The notes: a model not told the origin generated them from the letters alone. Positions 44,835-56,654 are shown, counted from the stretch's first letter. The stretch: DNA of 64,000 bases from Mytilinidion resinicola (GCF_010093595.1 NW_022985440.1:2257635-2321634), one strand, 5' to 3'. Numbers and translations are program-made.

Positions 44835-46689
44835 ATGGACAAAATGATTATCGAACGCGACGTTCCCATCCTCTCGGACGACACTACCTTACGCGCGGAC
44901 ATCTTCCGCCCCAAGGACTCCTTCCAGTACCCTGTAATCATGACTATGGGCCCCTACGGCAAAGGGAACGAATACAAGACCGGCTACGCCGCTCAATGGA
45001 AGTGGCTGACCACCACCCACCCCAACATCCTTCCCGGTTCCTCCCGTTCTTTCATGACCTGGGAGACCGTCGATCCAGAGACGTGGTTCCCTGGGGCTAC
45101 GTCGTCATCCGTGTGGACTCCAGAGGTGCTGGGCGGTCGCCAGGGTATCTCGACGTCTTTTCGCCGCGGGAGGCGAAGGATTACTATAACGCGATTGAGT
45201 GGGCTGGGGTCCAGGAGTGGAGTAGCGGAAGGTTGGGTTGTGTGGGATTTCGTATTATGCCATTAATCAGTGGCAGGTGGCTGTATTGCAGTAAGTTATT
45301 CCACAGCTGAATCTCGTGTCTGCGCACCTGCGGAAATGGTGCTGATCAGGGTGATAGACCGCCTCATATCACGGCAATTGTCCCGTGGGAAGGCGCTGCC
45401 GATTTCTATCGCGATGTTGGGCGCCATGGAGGTATTTTTTCCAATGGATTCTTGGAAGCTTGGTATCCCGGACAGATTCAAATGATTCAACACGGGAATC
45501 AATCCGCTGTGCAAGACTCTTGGTTGAATGCCAGCGCGAGTGGAGCGGACCCAGATAAGCCTGAAACTGTGTTGACTCAAGAGCAACTGAAGGCCAATCG
45601 CCAAGACATGTCCAGAGCCATGCTGGACCATCCTCTGGATGACGAATTCTACCAGACCCGATCTTGGATTGGTCGAAATTAACGGTGCCATTTCTCAGCG
45701 CGACGAACTTGGCAGGATTCGGGTTGCATCCTCGTGGCAATTTTGAGGCTTTTATGCATGCTGCTTCGGAGCACAAGTGGCTTGAATGCCATCCGGGTCG
45801 GCATGAAGAGTGGTTCTATTTAGAGCAGGGTATTGATATCCAGAAAAGGTTCCTGGACTGCTTCTTGAAAGACTTGAAGAATGGGTGGATGGAGGAGGCG
45901 CCGGTCTCGCTTCGGCTTCGTCGGCCCTTCGAGGATAATGAGTTTGAGTTGCGGAGGGAAGAAGCGTGGCCGCTGTCATCGACTCAGTGGACTGAAACGT
46001 ATCTCTCGGCAGCTGGAGATGCGACCACGCTCTCATGGAATGAACCAGGCACAGCATCGTCAGTGTCTTCTGATGCGCTAGGAAAACCACTCACCTTCCT
46101 CTCCCCTCCCCTAGAGTCTGAAACCGAGATCACAGGACCTTTAGCAGCGAAACTCTTCACCTCATCATCAACAGCAGACATGGATCTCTTCGTAACTCTG
46201 CAAGCCTTCTCTCCGGAAGGAAAAGAAGCCGACTTTCAAGGCACCGTCGGTCCGCACACACCGCTCGCTCAGAGCTGGCTATGGGCCTCGCACCGCAAGC
46301 TCGATCCGGCAAAAAGCCTTCCCTATCGACCATACCATAGCCACGATGAGATTTCGCCCGTGAAACTGAACGAAGTCTATGAACTAAACGTCGAAATCTG
46401 GCCTACGAGCATCATTCTTCCTGCGGGTTTCCGACTGGCGCTCCAAATCAGCGGGAAACCCTTCGAGCGGGAGGTGCCAGGCAAACATGAGGTGTGGGTT
46501 GCGAAAGGGTCGGGACCCTGGCTGCATACAAATGTTGAGGATAGACCAGAGAGTATCTTCGGGGGACGGAGGACAGTGCACACGGGGGGGGAGTACGCGA
46601 TCCAGTTTGCTTATACCTATCATTCCGTCGCAGCGATAGGGGACGTGACCCCGTTTGGTCTTAGAATCGAAGAAATATACCAATTCTAA
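44835..46689 (+). pseudogene. Broken CocE/NonD-type acyl hydrolase (X-Pro peptidase family)
   Basis: Homology runs from MDKMIIERDVPILSDD to a C-terminal jelly-roll ending at 46689, but only by changing frame three times. The shifts lie near 45085 (before VPWGYVVIRVDSRGAGRSPG), near 45245 (at the GISYY nucleophile elbow) and near 45663 (before DWSKLTVPF). Each fits loss of one base, the first two in G runs. One intron, 45291-45357, joins VLQ to PPHL. The parts are otherwise well kept: SRGAGRS, the GxSY elbow, HPRGNFEAF and a full C-terminal domain (ITGPLAAKLF). Intact members are alpha/beta hydrolases acting on esters or amides (cocaine esterase, glutaryl-7-ACA acylase, X-Pro dipeptidases). 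The TATA box is intact. Either the gene broke recently or the assembly has homopolymer errors here. No restored sequence is given. Confidence 0.8.
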
Positions 46690-47159
46690 AGCGTGACTTG
46701 TTCTATTTATGTCAGGTATTATTCTATGAAAGGGTTTTCTAGAGGCCCTCACGCGGAAAGGCCTCGTTGCATAGCTAATTGACGTAAGGAAACCAAGACG
46801 GCAAATAACATAAGGGCATTGACAAGTACACGAGGATGGAAAATACGTAGAAGGATAATACTAGGCCCAGGCAAGGCGTCTGTTTCGAAGCGGATATAAA
46901 AATAGGGTTGTCTGGTGGGTCGTTCAAAGATGTGCAGAGGCAGCCAAATGTCGAGTGCTTGTAAGTCATTGGTATGTGACTACATGGAAGCCATTCCGAG
47001 AGCCGTTTGCCTCGAATATGTCGTACGACTGCTATGATGAAGTGAAATGGAGGATGACGAGAGTTGGAATGTTCTCAAGCTAGCGGGGTTTCTTCGGACC
47101 TTCCAAATGTGAACATCTGAAGCTCTTCGTCCAACACCAACCTCACTACCCTCCCTAAC
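46690..47159. other. Intergenic region, no gene seen
   Basis: 3' end of the hydrolase and promoter of cyclin L. No motif-bearing ORF. Confidence 0.5.
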
Positions 47160-48134
47160 ATGGCTCCAACACCGACTCAATCCTCTCAATTGGTGAACCC
47201 TCTAGCAACTACAGCTCAACTGTCTTCCTCGGGGTCCCAACTCGATGGCGTTCCTGCCGACCTCGAAGACTCGATCCGCTTCGCTGGCGCAAGCCTCACT
47301 CAGGTAGCGGGTATGCTCCTCCGCCTGCCTCAAGAAATCATAGCACGGGCAATTATCCTCTTCACCCGCTTTTGGGTAGGCCCGGAGGGTGGCAGTCTCA
47401 TAGAATATGGGACAGAGGTACGTCTGTGCTCCGCCTCACTAGATCATCTCTCACGTCTTTGACTCCCACAGATCGTCTCCGCAAGCAGTCTCTACCTCAT
47501 AGCCAAGCTCTCCCCATACCCTAAGTCCCCGCGCCAGATCCTGACAACATACGCCTACCTCTCCTCGCTCCCCATGACCCTCCTCACCTCCTCACTTTTC
47601 TCATCCAAAGTGCCCGAGAGCCCCGACGCATACTACCTCTCCGAAGGGACCTATCTATCCCAACGCGTCACGCTTATGAAGACCGAGTCTCACATCCTCA
47701 GAGTGCTAGGCTTCGACACCCATGTCGCGCTGCCATACACCCTGTGCGTCAACTACCTCCAGACGCTGGACGTCTTCCAGCACCCACAGGCGTCTGCGCT
47801 TGCCAAACGGGCGTTTGCGCATCTCAACACATCATTGTTGAGCCCGCAGCTACTGTACCTCACGCATCAGCCGCCGGCGCTTGCGACTGCAGCCATATAT
47901 CTCGCCGCGAGGGAGGTGGGCGTGAAGCTGCCGGATAATGAGTGGTGGGAGGTGTTTGATACGGATCGGGAAGAGTTGGGCTTCTTGGTAGTGGGGCTGT
48001 TGAGTACGGAGGCCTTTGTGAAAGGAGAAGAGGAGAGGTGGGGCGAAGGGAAGGGGAGGGGAAAGGCCCCGATGACTGTCGAGGCGGTGGAAGCGGAAGT
48101 TGAGAGAAGGAGAATTTTAGAAGGGGGTGGATGA
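47160..48134 (+). CDS. Cyclin L-type cyclin
   Basis: Two exons, 47160-47417 and 47472-48134, giving 306 residues; a 54-nt intron follows EYGTE. Two cyclin boxes are visible. The first opens FAGASLTQVAGMLLRLPQEI, which closely matches the cyclin L signature (ELIQAAGILLRLPQ in animals), and includes SASSLYLIAKLSPYPKSPRQ. The second contains HLNTSLLSPQLLYLTHQPPA, AIYLAAREVGVKLPDNEWWE and an FDTDREEL motif. Cyclin L partners CDK11-type kinases in RNA polymerase II transcription and splicing in the nucleus. The acidic and basic tail is short; the RS-rich tail of animal cyclin L is absent, as usual in fungi. Confidence 0.88.
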
Positions 48135-48381
48135 AAAGGGCGGATTTCGCACTCAACGAGGAACCGAACCGCTTCCTGGGAGCGAGGGAGAAAGATGCGA
48201 TTCTTTGCTCGCTCCCTCAGAGCCACGCGAGTGGTACAGCTTTCAAGGGAGTCCTAATCCGTCTCAATCATCACTGCCAGGCTCTCAACATAATTGACAA
48301 AACGTCTATGCACCGCATCGGATACACTACATACCTTCCTCCATTACGGTGAACAAAGACCCAAACAGGCCTCGCCGCTAT

Positions 48382-48944
48382 ACGCCCAGAATGGCGGAAC
48401 TTGCAGCCCAAAACCGAGACGATGACGAAGACCAAGGCCACAGCGAGGCATCTAAAGAATCTTTTGAGAGTTCCGATGAGGATAGCTCGTGGACGTCGAC
48501 TACAGATTCGGACCCTGAGGGCGTTCAGACTGCGCATGCTGATGACGAAGACCAAGATCACAGCGAGGTAGGTAAGGAATATTTTGGGGCTCCGACGAGG
48601 AAAGCTCATCGACGTCGACTACAGATTCGGGCCCTGAGGACGTTCAGACTGCGCATGCTGTCGCGCCGAACTACACACTTATTCCAACCTGTGCAGCCTC
48701 GAATGTTGCAAACACGGCGTTGGATATCGGTCCCAGCCCCGGCGCTTGCTGTTTTGATTGGTGGACTTGCTTCAGTGTTCTGACAACCCTCATAAGGCCG
48801 GCTTCCGCCCTCGGATGCTGCAGCGTTGTCTACATAACAGTCACCGAGACGTCTACCTGCGCTTCGCCGAAGTTTGACCTTCAAAACTATCCCAGTTTCC
48901 AGACACCGGGTGTTTGCACTTTGCCAGCCCTTCCACAGAATTAG
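48382..48944 (+). pseudogene. Cys-rich ORF with 120-bp tandem duplication and one frameshift
   Basis: Starts MAELAAQNRDDDEDQ and has two copies of an acidic, Ser/Thr-rich 40-residue unit (SSDEDSSWTSTTDSDPEG in the first). In the second copy one base is missing in a G run near 48591. Restoring frame there would lead into a Cys-rich tail (CFDWWTCFSVL, ALGCCSVVYITVTETSTC) that ends at 48944. As it stands, the upstream frame runs into an Arg-rich missense tail to 48783. No family recognised. It is either a pseudogene or carries a homopolymer error. An upstream in-frame extension to 48349 has no ATG. Confidence 0.45.
48421..48659 (+). repeat. Tandem duplication, period 120 bp
   Basis: Copy 1 is 48421-48540 and copy 2 is 48541-48659. 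They align along their whole length with scattered substitutions and a single one-base gap in copy 2. Confidence 0.9.
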
Positions 48945-49278
48945 GGAGTTTGATGCCGCTGTGTATACTTGCGCATTCATGTGCATTTGGGATTTTGTAT
49001 GAGCGACATCAAGTAATCTATTAATTTTATGAAGGGGACATTTGAGCAGTCATGTGACGAGTCAGTCTTAGCGGGGAAACTCCACGTGTTCCGCGTTCCA
49101 CGCCCCGCCCTCCTCCACCATCCCTATCGACTGCAGCCGCCATCCATCACTCTCCGCTTGCATAGCCTGTCATCATGTCGGCGAAGGGCCCTGCACTCCT
49201 TGCCTCAAACTTCCTACAAGCAAGACCAACTCGAAGCCCGTTCTCTGCGACTGCGGGAATCGTTCAAGACACAAGTTC

Positions 49279-49845
49279 ATGGAAATCCATCAGCGTGACT
49301 CGTCAAGACACAAACCAGGCGTGACGGAGTCTCCACCCTCCACCGGAATGGTGACTGCTTTGACCCAGGCCGCGGCCGCTACCACGCCAAAGCATGAGGC
49401 GAAGCAGAAGCAGACCCGCGAGGCTGTTATCTACGTGTTAGGCCTGGGCATGACATCTATGAGTATCGAGGACCAGGCGCCTGATGGGACGGTAAGCTGG
49501 TATGGTATTTAAGGGAAAGAATGGGCATTAACAGTCTTCTAGGCTTTCCGACGGATCGAGGGCGGTGGTGTCTCGGTACCACCTAAAACTACAACCGCCA
49601 AGGGCAAAACTGCTGATGAAAAGCAAGCGGCACAGCCAGCGAAGAAAGAGAAGAAGAAGAAGAAGAAGAAGAAGAAGGACACTGGACGTGAGGTTGCGAG
49701 TGGCTCTCGTGGTGTTGCGGCATCTGCTGCTTGGTATGACCGGAGTCCGTCGAGCTATGATATGTTTGACGAAGATCAGAACTGGGGTCTGTGCGATAAG
49801 GACTGCGGTTGGTGCGGACACTGCATGGATGGGCTCGATATATGA
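49279..49845 (+). CDS. Protein with poly-Lys tract and Cys-rich C-terminus (5' end unsure)
   Basis: Two exons, 49279-49491 and 49543-49845, a minimum of 171 residues; the 51-nt intron (GTAAGC...TCTAG) joins DGT to AFRRIEGG. Features are an Ala/Thr-rich start, a nine-lysine run from (AAG)9 at 49651-49677, and a striking end, WGLCDKDCGWCGHCMDGLDI, with four Cys likely to bind metal or form disulfides. The frame stays open upstream to about 49130 and there includes more Cys (SACIACHHVGEGPCTPC), so the true start may lie in an upstream exon I could not define. Function unknown. Confidence 0.55.
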
Positions 49846-50467
49846 AAGAGGTACAGTCACAGCGAGATGACGTTCTGGCGTAGGTGACTATCGGACTGTA
49901 TCACAGGTGGTCCATCTGTCGTCCTACAATGACGCGGTGAAACTACAAATGCACTTGTGCGAGCGCGTCTTTCAAATCACTGACGGGGTGGAATACGATC
50001 ACTTTGGAAGCTCGCAGACGAACTTCACAATAGTGTGGCTGACACAGCAGTCTTGTCCCTCACGGAATCTATATCGTAAGGAGAAAAGTCTTTACACCGA
50101 GGCTCGCCAGTGCCTGAAGTGTATCAGTGCGTTATCAAATATCCAGATGAGAAGTGAACGTCCAGACGGCGCAGATGCTTAGAAATTGGGAAGAAAGATC
50201 CAAATAATTATCCAGATGGAGAGTTTGCAGTGGGTGACGTAAGAGCTCCTTTGTCTTTTCCATGTCTCAAAAGTACCACATTGTTGCTTTGCCTCAGCCA
50301 GGACAGTGTTGTTCTTTGTAAGCACATTGTTTAGTCCCTGACCGCGATGCATATATACATCTGAATCAATCAGGTTGCAGACGCTTTGCCATTTGCACAC
50401 ACATCTGCAGAAAGATCACTCTCATATCATTTTGGAAACTCATCGTCTATCTCATAGACCACCAGAC
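49846..50467. other. Intergenic region, no gene seen
   Basis: 3' region of the poly-Lys gene and promoter of the next + gene. No motif-bearing ORF. Confidence 0.45.
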
Positions 50468-52201
50468 ATGGGCAACACGTCATCACAAGAATCTAGGACC
50501 ACACGACTCAGAAATCGCGTTCCTAATGGCAGGACAGCCTTTCGCGGGCTACATGTCCCTCTTCGACTAGATAGGCGTGAGGCTCCACAGGAACGCAGTT
50601 TCAAAGTCTTAGGAGTTGGGAATACTTACTGTCTTTTCATAGACCAGAATTACCCCGTGCTGAGGGCATCTCGACGACGACACCAACAGCGGCGGCTGGA
50701 TGATGAGGAACACACGGGAGCACTGATGAGAACAGAGCGCCGCAGATCGAGATCACTACCTTCAACATCACCACGGAGTCTGGAAACTCCGCCAGACCTA
50801 ACTCGTCATTTTCGGCAGCGGAGGTTGGAGCTTGATGAGCAGGTAAGAGTTCGGATGGAAGCTGATCGTGGGACTGATCGTGACCTCCTTGGGTCGGTGA
50901 GAGGGGCTGACTTTATGGCGCAGGAGATTGAGAGGTGGAGCAGCAGTTTCGCTGGAACGAGGAGAAGTTCTCGGAATGGGACTACTATCGGTAACCCCAA
51001 TCCTGTTCCCCTTTCGGATCGATCAAATTCAGCTGCTAGGGCGGATCTGCAACCACCGAGGTGTCCAGACTGTAGAGTACCGTATACAGGTCCGGGCAGT
51101 GGTGAAACGGGCCCTGTCACTCGTGTCTGCGCAACATGCCAGAGGTTTGTCTCAAGGCCTGCGGCAGCCCTCGTGAGTCCTCATGCATCAATTCGAACCC
51201 CACGCAGAGAGCTGGCACCCTCAAGTCACACAGAGATGAGAAGTGGACGAGACCAGGAAAGTCGGCTGCTGAGAGGTACTTCAGCGCAAGTTCCATCCCG
51301 AACAGCTAATACTCGCCATAATACGCCTTCTCGTAGACAACAGTTAGAAGTTGTTCCTAGCCTGCAACACTTGCCAGTTCCAGCGCCCGTTTTCCGCCCT
51401 TCAGACGCATCATTACATGACACTGACGACTCAACTCCACCTCGGAGAAGCTTCCCGCGATCCCGTCCCACCCACAATCTAATGGGTTACCTCCAGCTAA
51501 GGACCAACGACCTTTGCAGTAGGACTAGGGACGTTCATACCGCGGTGAAAGGCTTTGAGAGCAGCGCTGTGGATATTCTACACGATTATGATTTTCTCCG
51601 GGATTCACCAGCCGGGGAAGAGCCCATCTCCTTGAGATCATCTCACCCAGTTGGCATATATCAAGCTCCGTTGACCGATGATAGTCCTCCCGACAATCCC
51701 CTCGCCGCCGCCCAGAACACTTTGTTGAAAGACCTCTATGCGAGTGAGGGTGGCGAGCTACTGAATAATAATAATGACGCGGAAAATAGCTCTGAGTCGG
51801 ATTCAAGCTACAACTCTCGTTCTGATTTTGGGTTCCCTATCATTCAGTCGGTTGAGAAGATTGCTCGTGGAGCTATTCGAGCTGCTCAAGCTCTTGAGTT
51901 TGAGGTCGGAGAACAAGTCAATCAGGATGAAGCCAGGTCGACCGGAGAGCCACGAGTTGATCTTCCTCCTCCTCTAAGATTCGGTCAATCAGGCCAAGTT
52001 CTAGTCACCGAAAACGTTCGTCGAGAGGTCCCATTGGAAGAGGACGAAAGCATGGTATCAGAGAGCGAGGTGAGTCCAGACTATCGAATGAGTGCACTTG
52101 CGCGCCACTACTGCTCGGGATACTTCAGTGCGTCTTCGGGTTTTTGCTTTGACGTTGACGTCTCTTTGCGTTAGGCATCACCGCCTATAGTGTCTCAATA
52201 G
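50468..52201 (+). CDS. Large disordered protein with N-myristoylation-like start and Cys4 knuckle
   Basis: Start chosen at 50468 (MGNTSSQESR), which matches an N-myristoylation signal (Met-Gly, Ser/Thr at position 5/6); an in-frame ATG at 50375 would hide it. A 105-nt intron (52070-52174, GTGAGT...GTTAG) gives 542 residues ending ASPPIVSQ; without splicing the ORF ends at 52174. Mostly Arg/Ser/Pro-rich and disordered. A C-x2-C...C-x2-C pair, CPDC and CATCQRF about 25 residues apart, could form a zinc ribbon near residue 200. The C-terminal half has an acidic segment with short helices (SVEKIARGAIRAAQALEFEV). No family recognised. Confidence 0.6.
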
Positions 52202-52293
52202 CGCCTTGAGTCGACCATAAGTAGTTCACGGCCTCCTTAGTCCACATCAATACAATCCTTAGCTCTCTTCCAAATCCCGCAAAATACAGCAGC

Positions 52294-52610
52294 ATGTCCC
52301 AAATGTCGAATTACGTCTCCAATGACTCAAGCGAGATTCCAGGGCTAAACGCTTCGCTGACATCTCTCGCAGAATACAAGCACAAGAGCAGCACGACCAC
52401 CCCAACATACTCTGAGACGGCGAATCGGCTGTGTAAATTCAGGCCATCCGGTAATAGTCTACCGCACCTTCGATCTTGGGCCGCAACCCATGCGGGCTAC
52501 GCGATCATGTGGTCGGGAACCGTGCGGAAGATGGGGATGGGATGGTTATCATCACTTTCATTCTTCCTGAACTCTATCCCAAAACGTGGAAGACCTGGGG
52601 AAGTAGCTAG
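52294..52610 (+). CDS. Tentative small protein, two exons
   Basis: Model: 52294-52450 joined to 52531-52610, giving 78 residues. It starts MSQMSNYVSNDSSEIPG and ends VIITFILPELYPKTWKTWGS. The 80-nt intron has a GTAATA donor, which is weak. The end of exon 2 looks protein-like (hydrophobic strand plus YPKTWKTW), while the unspliced frame does not. No family recognised. Confidence 0.33.
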
Positions 52611-53671
52611 ACACATACCTCAACAATGCAGCTAAGTAGATTCACTATGAACAATACTCACCAACTTTCACCTCATGCCTTCACAATGCGACGCCCATTC
52701 CAACATATACGTCCTTCCGCTCTAGCATTCTCGATCATCCTGCTACGACGGTCATGCTTCTATCCGTGACGTGGCCACACCTAACCCAGAAGTCCTGACT
52801 ACACGCATGCATCCGTGACACCACTAACACACAAACCCAACTGCATTTCAGACGATGCTCCTTCTCAGACTCGTGCTTGAGTATCTCCGCTTCTTTACCA
52901 AGATAGACAAGTTTAAATACCCCCCCGCCCCACCCACACCCGCGCACGCGGTATTGGCATCTGAGCAGGACTCGAGAAGTTGTAGGTTAACGAATGCGGA
53001 TACGGTGTATACGTGCTCATGGAGGTAGGGGCGTTGGGGGTTGTGATGCGCTATGAGAAGTGACTCTGAGGATACTTAGATCATCATATAGAAGCTGTGA
53101 TTCCCATTATGGGATTGATATAAAAATAGTAGAAGACTCCCTTTTAAGAGTTCGCTAGTCACGTTTTGAGGAGGTGATGGGGTTGTCGAACTTCTAATTA
53201 GCAAAGAAGAATGCATGATAAGGGCATCGTGTTGGCGACACACACTCTCCATGAGGAACAAGGTGCATGAAAAATGTTGACTACACATTCTCTAGTAGTG
53301 AAGAGAGCCATTCAAGAACGGAGTTGTGTGGCAATGAATGCGTTGGCAGTTTAGCGTGACAAATATTGCTAACATTTCGCCGGTAAAACCGTAGATCGGA
53401 GCATAAAGCTATTTCATCACCTCCGAAGAAAGCCTATCCCTCCACATTTTGCTTCTGAGGTGTCGAAAAGCTCGCAACATATCCGCCACCCATCCCCCAT
53501 CCTGCGAGAGTACATACATTCCATATCAATGCAAGGTTCTTAACCGTTCACATCCGCTTGAACGCCAATTCACTTCAAAATATCTGATCGTTCAAAAAGC
53601 AAAGCCATGAAATTTTCATTAACATGCCTGCTAGTATCTATTTCGAAAAAAAAGCCGAAGTAGTACTCACA
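52611..53671. other. Intergenic region, no gene seen
   Basis: About 1 kb, A/T-rich in its right half (53090-53660), without motif-bearing ORFs. Confidence 0.45.
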
Positions 53672-54272
53672 TCACCTGAACCCCCATGCTCCACCCGGAC
53701 TCCCCTGAATCGGCCACCCCAGATTCCGACCAATCTCTGCCGCCCTCGACGACCTAGGGCCTAGCCCAGACAGCGGGGGCCCATACCCCTCAAGCGGCTG
53801 CAGCTGCGGCTGCGCTTGTGGCTGCTGGTGCGCAGGTTCAGGTCGAAGCTGCTGCTGCCGGGCTGCATAGGCATGTAATTTGCTGGTGAGTGGAATGGCG
53901 TACTTGAAGGCTGGAGACACTATGCGCCAGAGCCCATTGAGTCTGGTGATAATGCATTTGGCTTTGATCTACTGGGGCCCGCCGTCGCATCATACTATTA
54001 CCTAGGGTGGGGTTGAAAGGATCTGGGTGGCGGTACGGGCTCGGATAATGAGAGGAGTACATTGGTGCGCGATAATCGTGGGACTGGGTGGGGAAGGGGG
54101 TTTGTAGGGGGGTGGGGGACCCCATTTCTGGAGGGAAGCCGTGAGGAGCTGGGTGGAGGTGGGGGTTCAGAGTGTTAGGAGCACGGCCAGGCGCAGGGGC
54201 GATTTGGGGATTGAAGGAGGGAGGGCCGGAAAAGCCTGGCGGACCGTTTGAAGTGTAGATGGGAACGGGCAT
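53672..54272 (-). CDS. Tentative Pro-rich protein with uncertain splicing
   Basis: The minus-strand frame from 54272 reads MPVPIYTSNGPPGFSGPP and stays Pro/His/Asn-rich. Around 53880-53960 it moves by splicing into another frame that ends QGSPGGAWGFR at 53672. One workable intron has its donor after RRRAP and its acceptor before QQLRPEP (118 nt); other sites are possible. Low complexity throughout (PHLHPAPHGFPPEMGSPTP, Gln-rich later). It may be a disordered RNA-binding or cell-wall-related protein, or non-coding; I cannot decide. Confidence 0.4.
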
Positions 54273-54865
54273 TTCTCACTGCTCAGTCTCTAGATGCGAG
54301 GTAGGCTTTCTGTTACTATTTCAGGGTTGGGATGAGGAGATGATGCTGCTAGACCAGAGAGAGAGATATATCAGTGAATAGTTTGGTAAAGGAATTTCTC
54401 ATTAGTACTTATACAAGCAGGTTTGGGAATTGGGAAGAGGCTAATGAAATCCTCTCCAACGCATCTCCGGTTCGGAGAGTGCGTGGAGAATGTGAGTCTA
54501 TCCAGAACCGGCTCTGTCTACGACAAGGATGTTGGGCGGCGGATGTGAAGATGTTGGACGGGAAATTATTGGATGCTATGAGTTGTAATGTGCTGGAGCT
54601 TTGGAAAAGCGGCCACGGACACGTGGTAGGGCGTTCGGTGCGCAGCAGGTGGTCTTTGGGGGACAGGTACCAGAGATGGAGATGTTGTCAATATGTGTGC
54701 TCGATCTGTCATGATATTAACATGGGCATGACATGTAAATGATCGCGTTTGGAAAGCGTATCACTATACTAAAACTGAGAGAAGACTAGCTTTGATATAG
54801 GAGAGAGACAGCCATATCACCACACATCACTGCCCGCACTAGCCGACCCTTGACCCTTGACCTCC
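54273..54865. other. Intergenic region, no gene seen
   Basis: Between the Pro-rich ORF and the transporter. A + ORF at 54374-54742 has no motifs. Confidence 0.45.
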
Positions 54866-56654
54866 TCAAGCCTTCGGTGCCTCTTCCAAATATATCGCGC
54901 CCTTCTTCTCTACAGCGAGCGTCCTCTCTACATCCTCCGCGCGCTGCTCAGCCGTCACTCTACCGAAGAGGATATCCATATCCTCCAGCTTGAGGCGGCG
55001 CGTTTCTTTGATAAAGAAGAACGCGAAGATGCCCATTGACATACAGAAGATACCGAACATGAGGAAAGTGCGCCAGCCGATGTGATTAACAGCTTCGGGG
55101 GTGATTTTCGTGATGACGAAGTTGAAGAGCCATTGAGTCGCAGCTAAGAGAGATGTTAGTATGCGTTGGAAGCAACGTGGAGGGAAATGGCAACTTACCA
55201 CCCATGCCAACACCATACGCGCGCAGGCGCGTTGGGAAAATCTCCGACAGATACACCCATGGGACGGGGCCCCAGGATGCGGAGTATCCGATGACATAGA
55301 GATAGATCATAACGACCATGGCAATAGACGCAGACGAGACTGTGTCTGACTTCACAACCGGTGGATGCGTTGCCAAAACCGCACCGATGATGAACATCAT
55401 AGTAGCCATCCACGCGGCGCCAGCCAGCAGACTTTTCCTCCGCCCGAAGCGGTCAATACCAAGAATCAGAAACAAGCCTGTCGTCACGACCTTTACAGTC
55501 CCGTACACACCAGTCGCAAACAGCGACGCAGACGACTTAGACACGCCCACCGTTTGGAAGATCTGCGGCGCATAGTATCCAATGCTATTCGTGCCGGAAA
55601 ATTGCTGCCAGAACATGAGGCAAAATCCTGTGAGGAAGCGATAACGGTTGCCGGGAAGCAAACATTCTTTCCACGTGACGCCCTCGGTCGCGTTAAGCTC
55701 TTCTTCGATAGCGGCACGGATTTCAGCGAGTTCCTTGATGACTTCCTCGCTGCCGGGCTCTTCGCAGCGGATGTGGGCGAGCGAGGCGGCGGCCTCGTCG
55801 TGGCGGCCTTGCTTCATGAGCCAGCGGGGGGATTCTTTGAGGAAGAAGAGGCCGATGAGCATAAAACCGCCGGGGATGAGTTGGATGGCGACAGGAATGC
55901 GCCATTGGCGGGTGGAAACGGGGATGTGAAGGGAGACGCCATAATCGAGCCAGTAGCTGGGAGGTGTTAGTGTTTTCCAGTCGGTTGCTTCGCGAGGATG
56001 CAACATGTGAAGGAGGACAGAAAGTAAGGCAATTGTCTTACGCGAAGGTACTGCCAATGACCAAGAACTCTTGGAACAACCCGGCAATGCGTCCCCTCAC
56101 ATTCGGTGGACTGTTTTCGCTGACGAAAACAGGAGTAATGCTACTCATGCCACCGATTCCTAATCCAGCGATCACGCGCCCGGCATAGATCATACCGATC
56201 TCATGGTGAGCGGCGGTTTGGATGGAAGCGCCAACCAAAAAGATCAAAGCAAAGCCCATGAGGCTGTACCGACGTCCGAAGCGTTCGTTCAGGAATGCGG
56301 CAGCGATGGCACCGAAGAAGCAGCCGGCGGTGAGCAGCGACACGACGTTTGAGCTGACGGAGGCATTTTTGGCGCTGGCAAAACCAGACTTGTCAGTTGG
56401 GAGGCCGAAGTCTTGCTTGAATGCTTTGAGGGCGAGGACCGAGCCCATTACTCCGGTGTCATAGCCTGTGCATCATAGTCAGCGCGCTGAAGATGTTGGA
56501 AGCTGAGCATCTGGACTCGTTTCGTTTCGACATGTGTTCCAGAAACTGTGCTCCATACAGCGATGGGGGACGACATACCAAACAGCAGCGACCCCATATA
56601 GGCTACCGAGGTAAGCAGATAGACCCTGCGGTTCTTGAAGAATTGCGACGGCAT
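54866..56654 (-). CDS. MFS sugar/quinate transporter
   Basis: Four exons on the minus strand, 56654-56579, 56465-56042, 55956-55199 and 55143-54866, giving 511 residues, a normal length with 12 membrane helices. The 113-, 85- and 55-nt introns restore LLFG|YDTGVMGS, STFA|YWLDYG and GVGMG|AATQW. Sugar-porter signatures are all present: NERFGRRYS, VRGRIAGLFQEFLVIG, KESPRWL, QQFSGTNSIGYYAP, VYLSEIFPTRLRAYG and ETRRLKLEDMD. The overall pattern is closest to the quinate permease (QutD-like) and related fungal hexose or acid transporters in the plasma membrane. The substrate cannot be fixed from sequence. CreA-type sites lie 120-160 bp upstream, so carbon repression is plausible. Confidence 0.9.

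Noticed and set aside
55365..55970. 201-codon + ORF opposite the transporter
   Set aside because: Antisense shadow of the transporter coding sequence.
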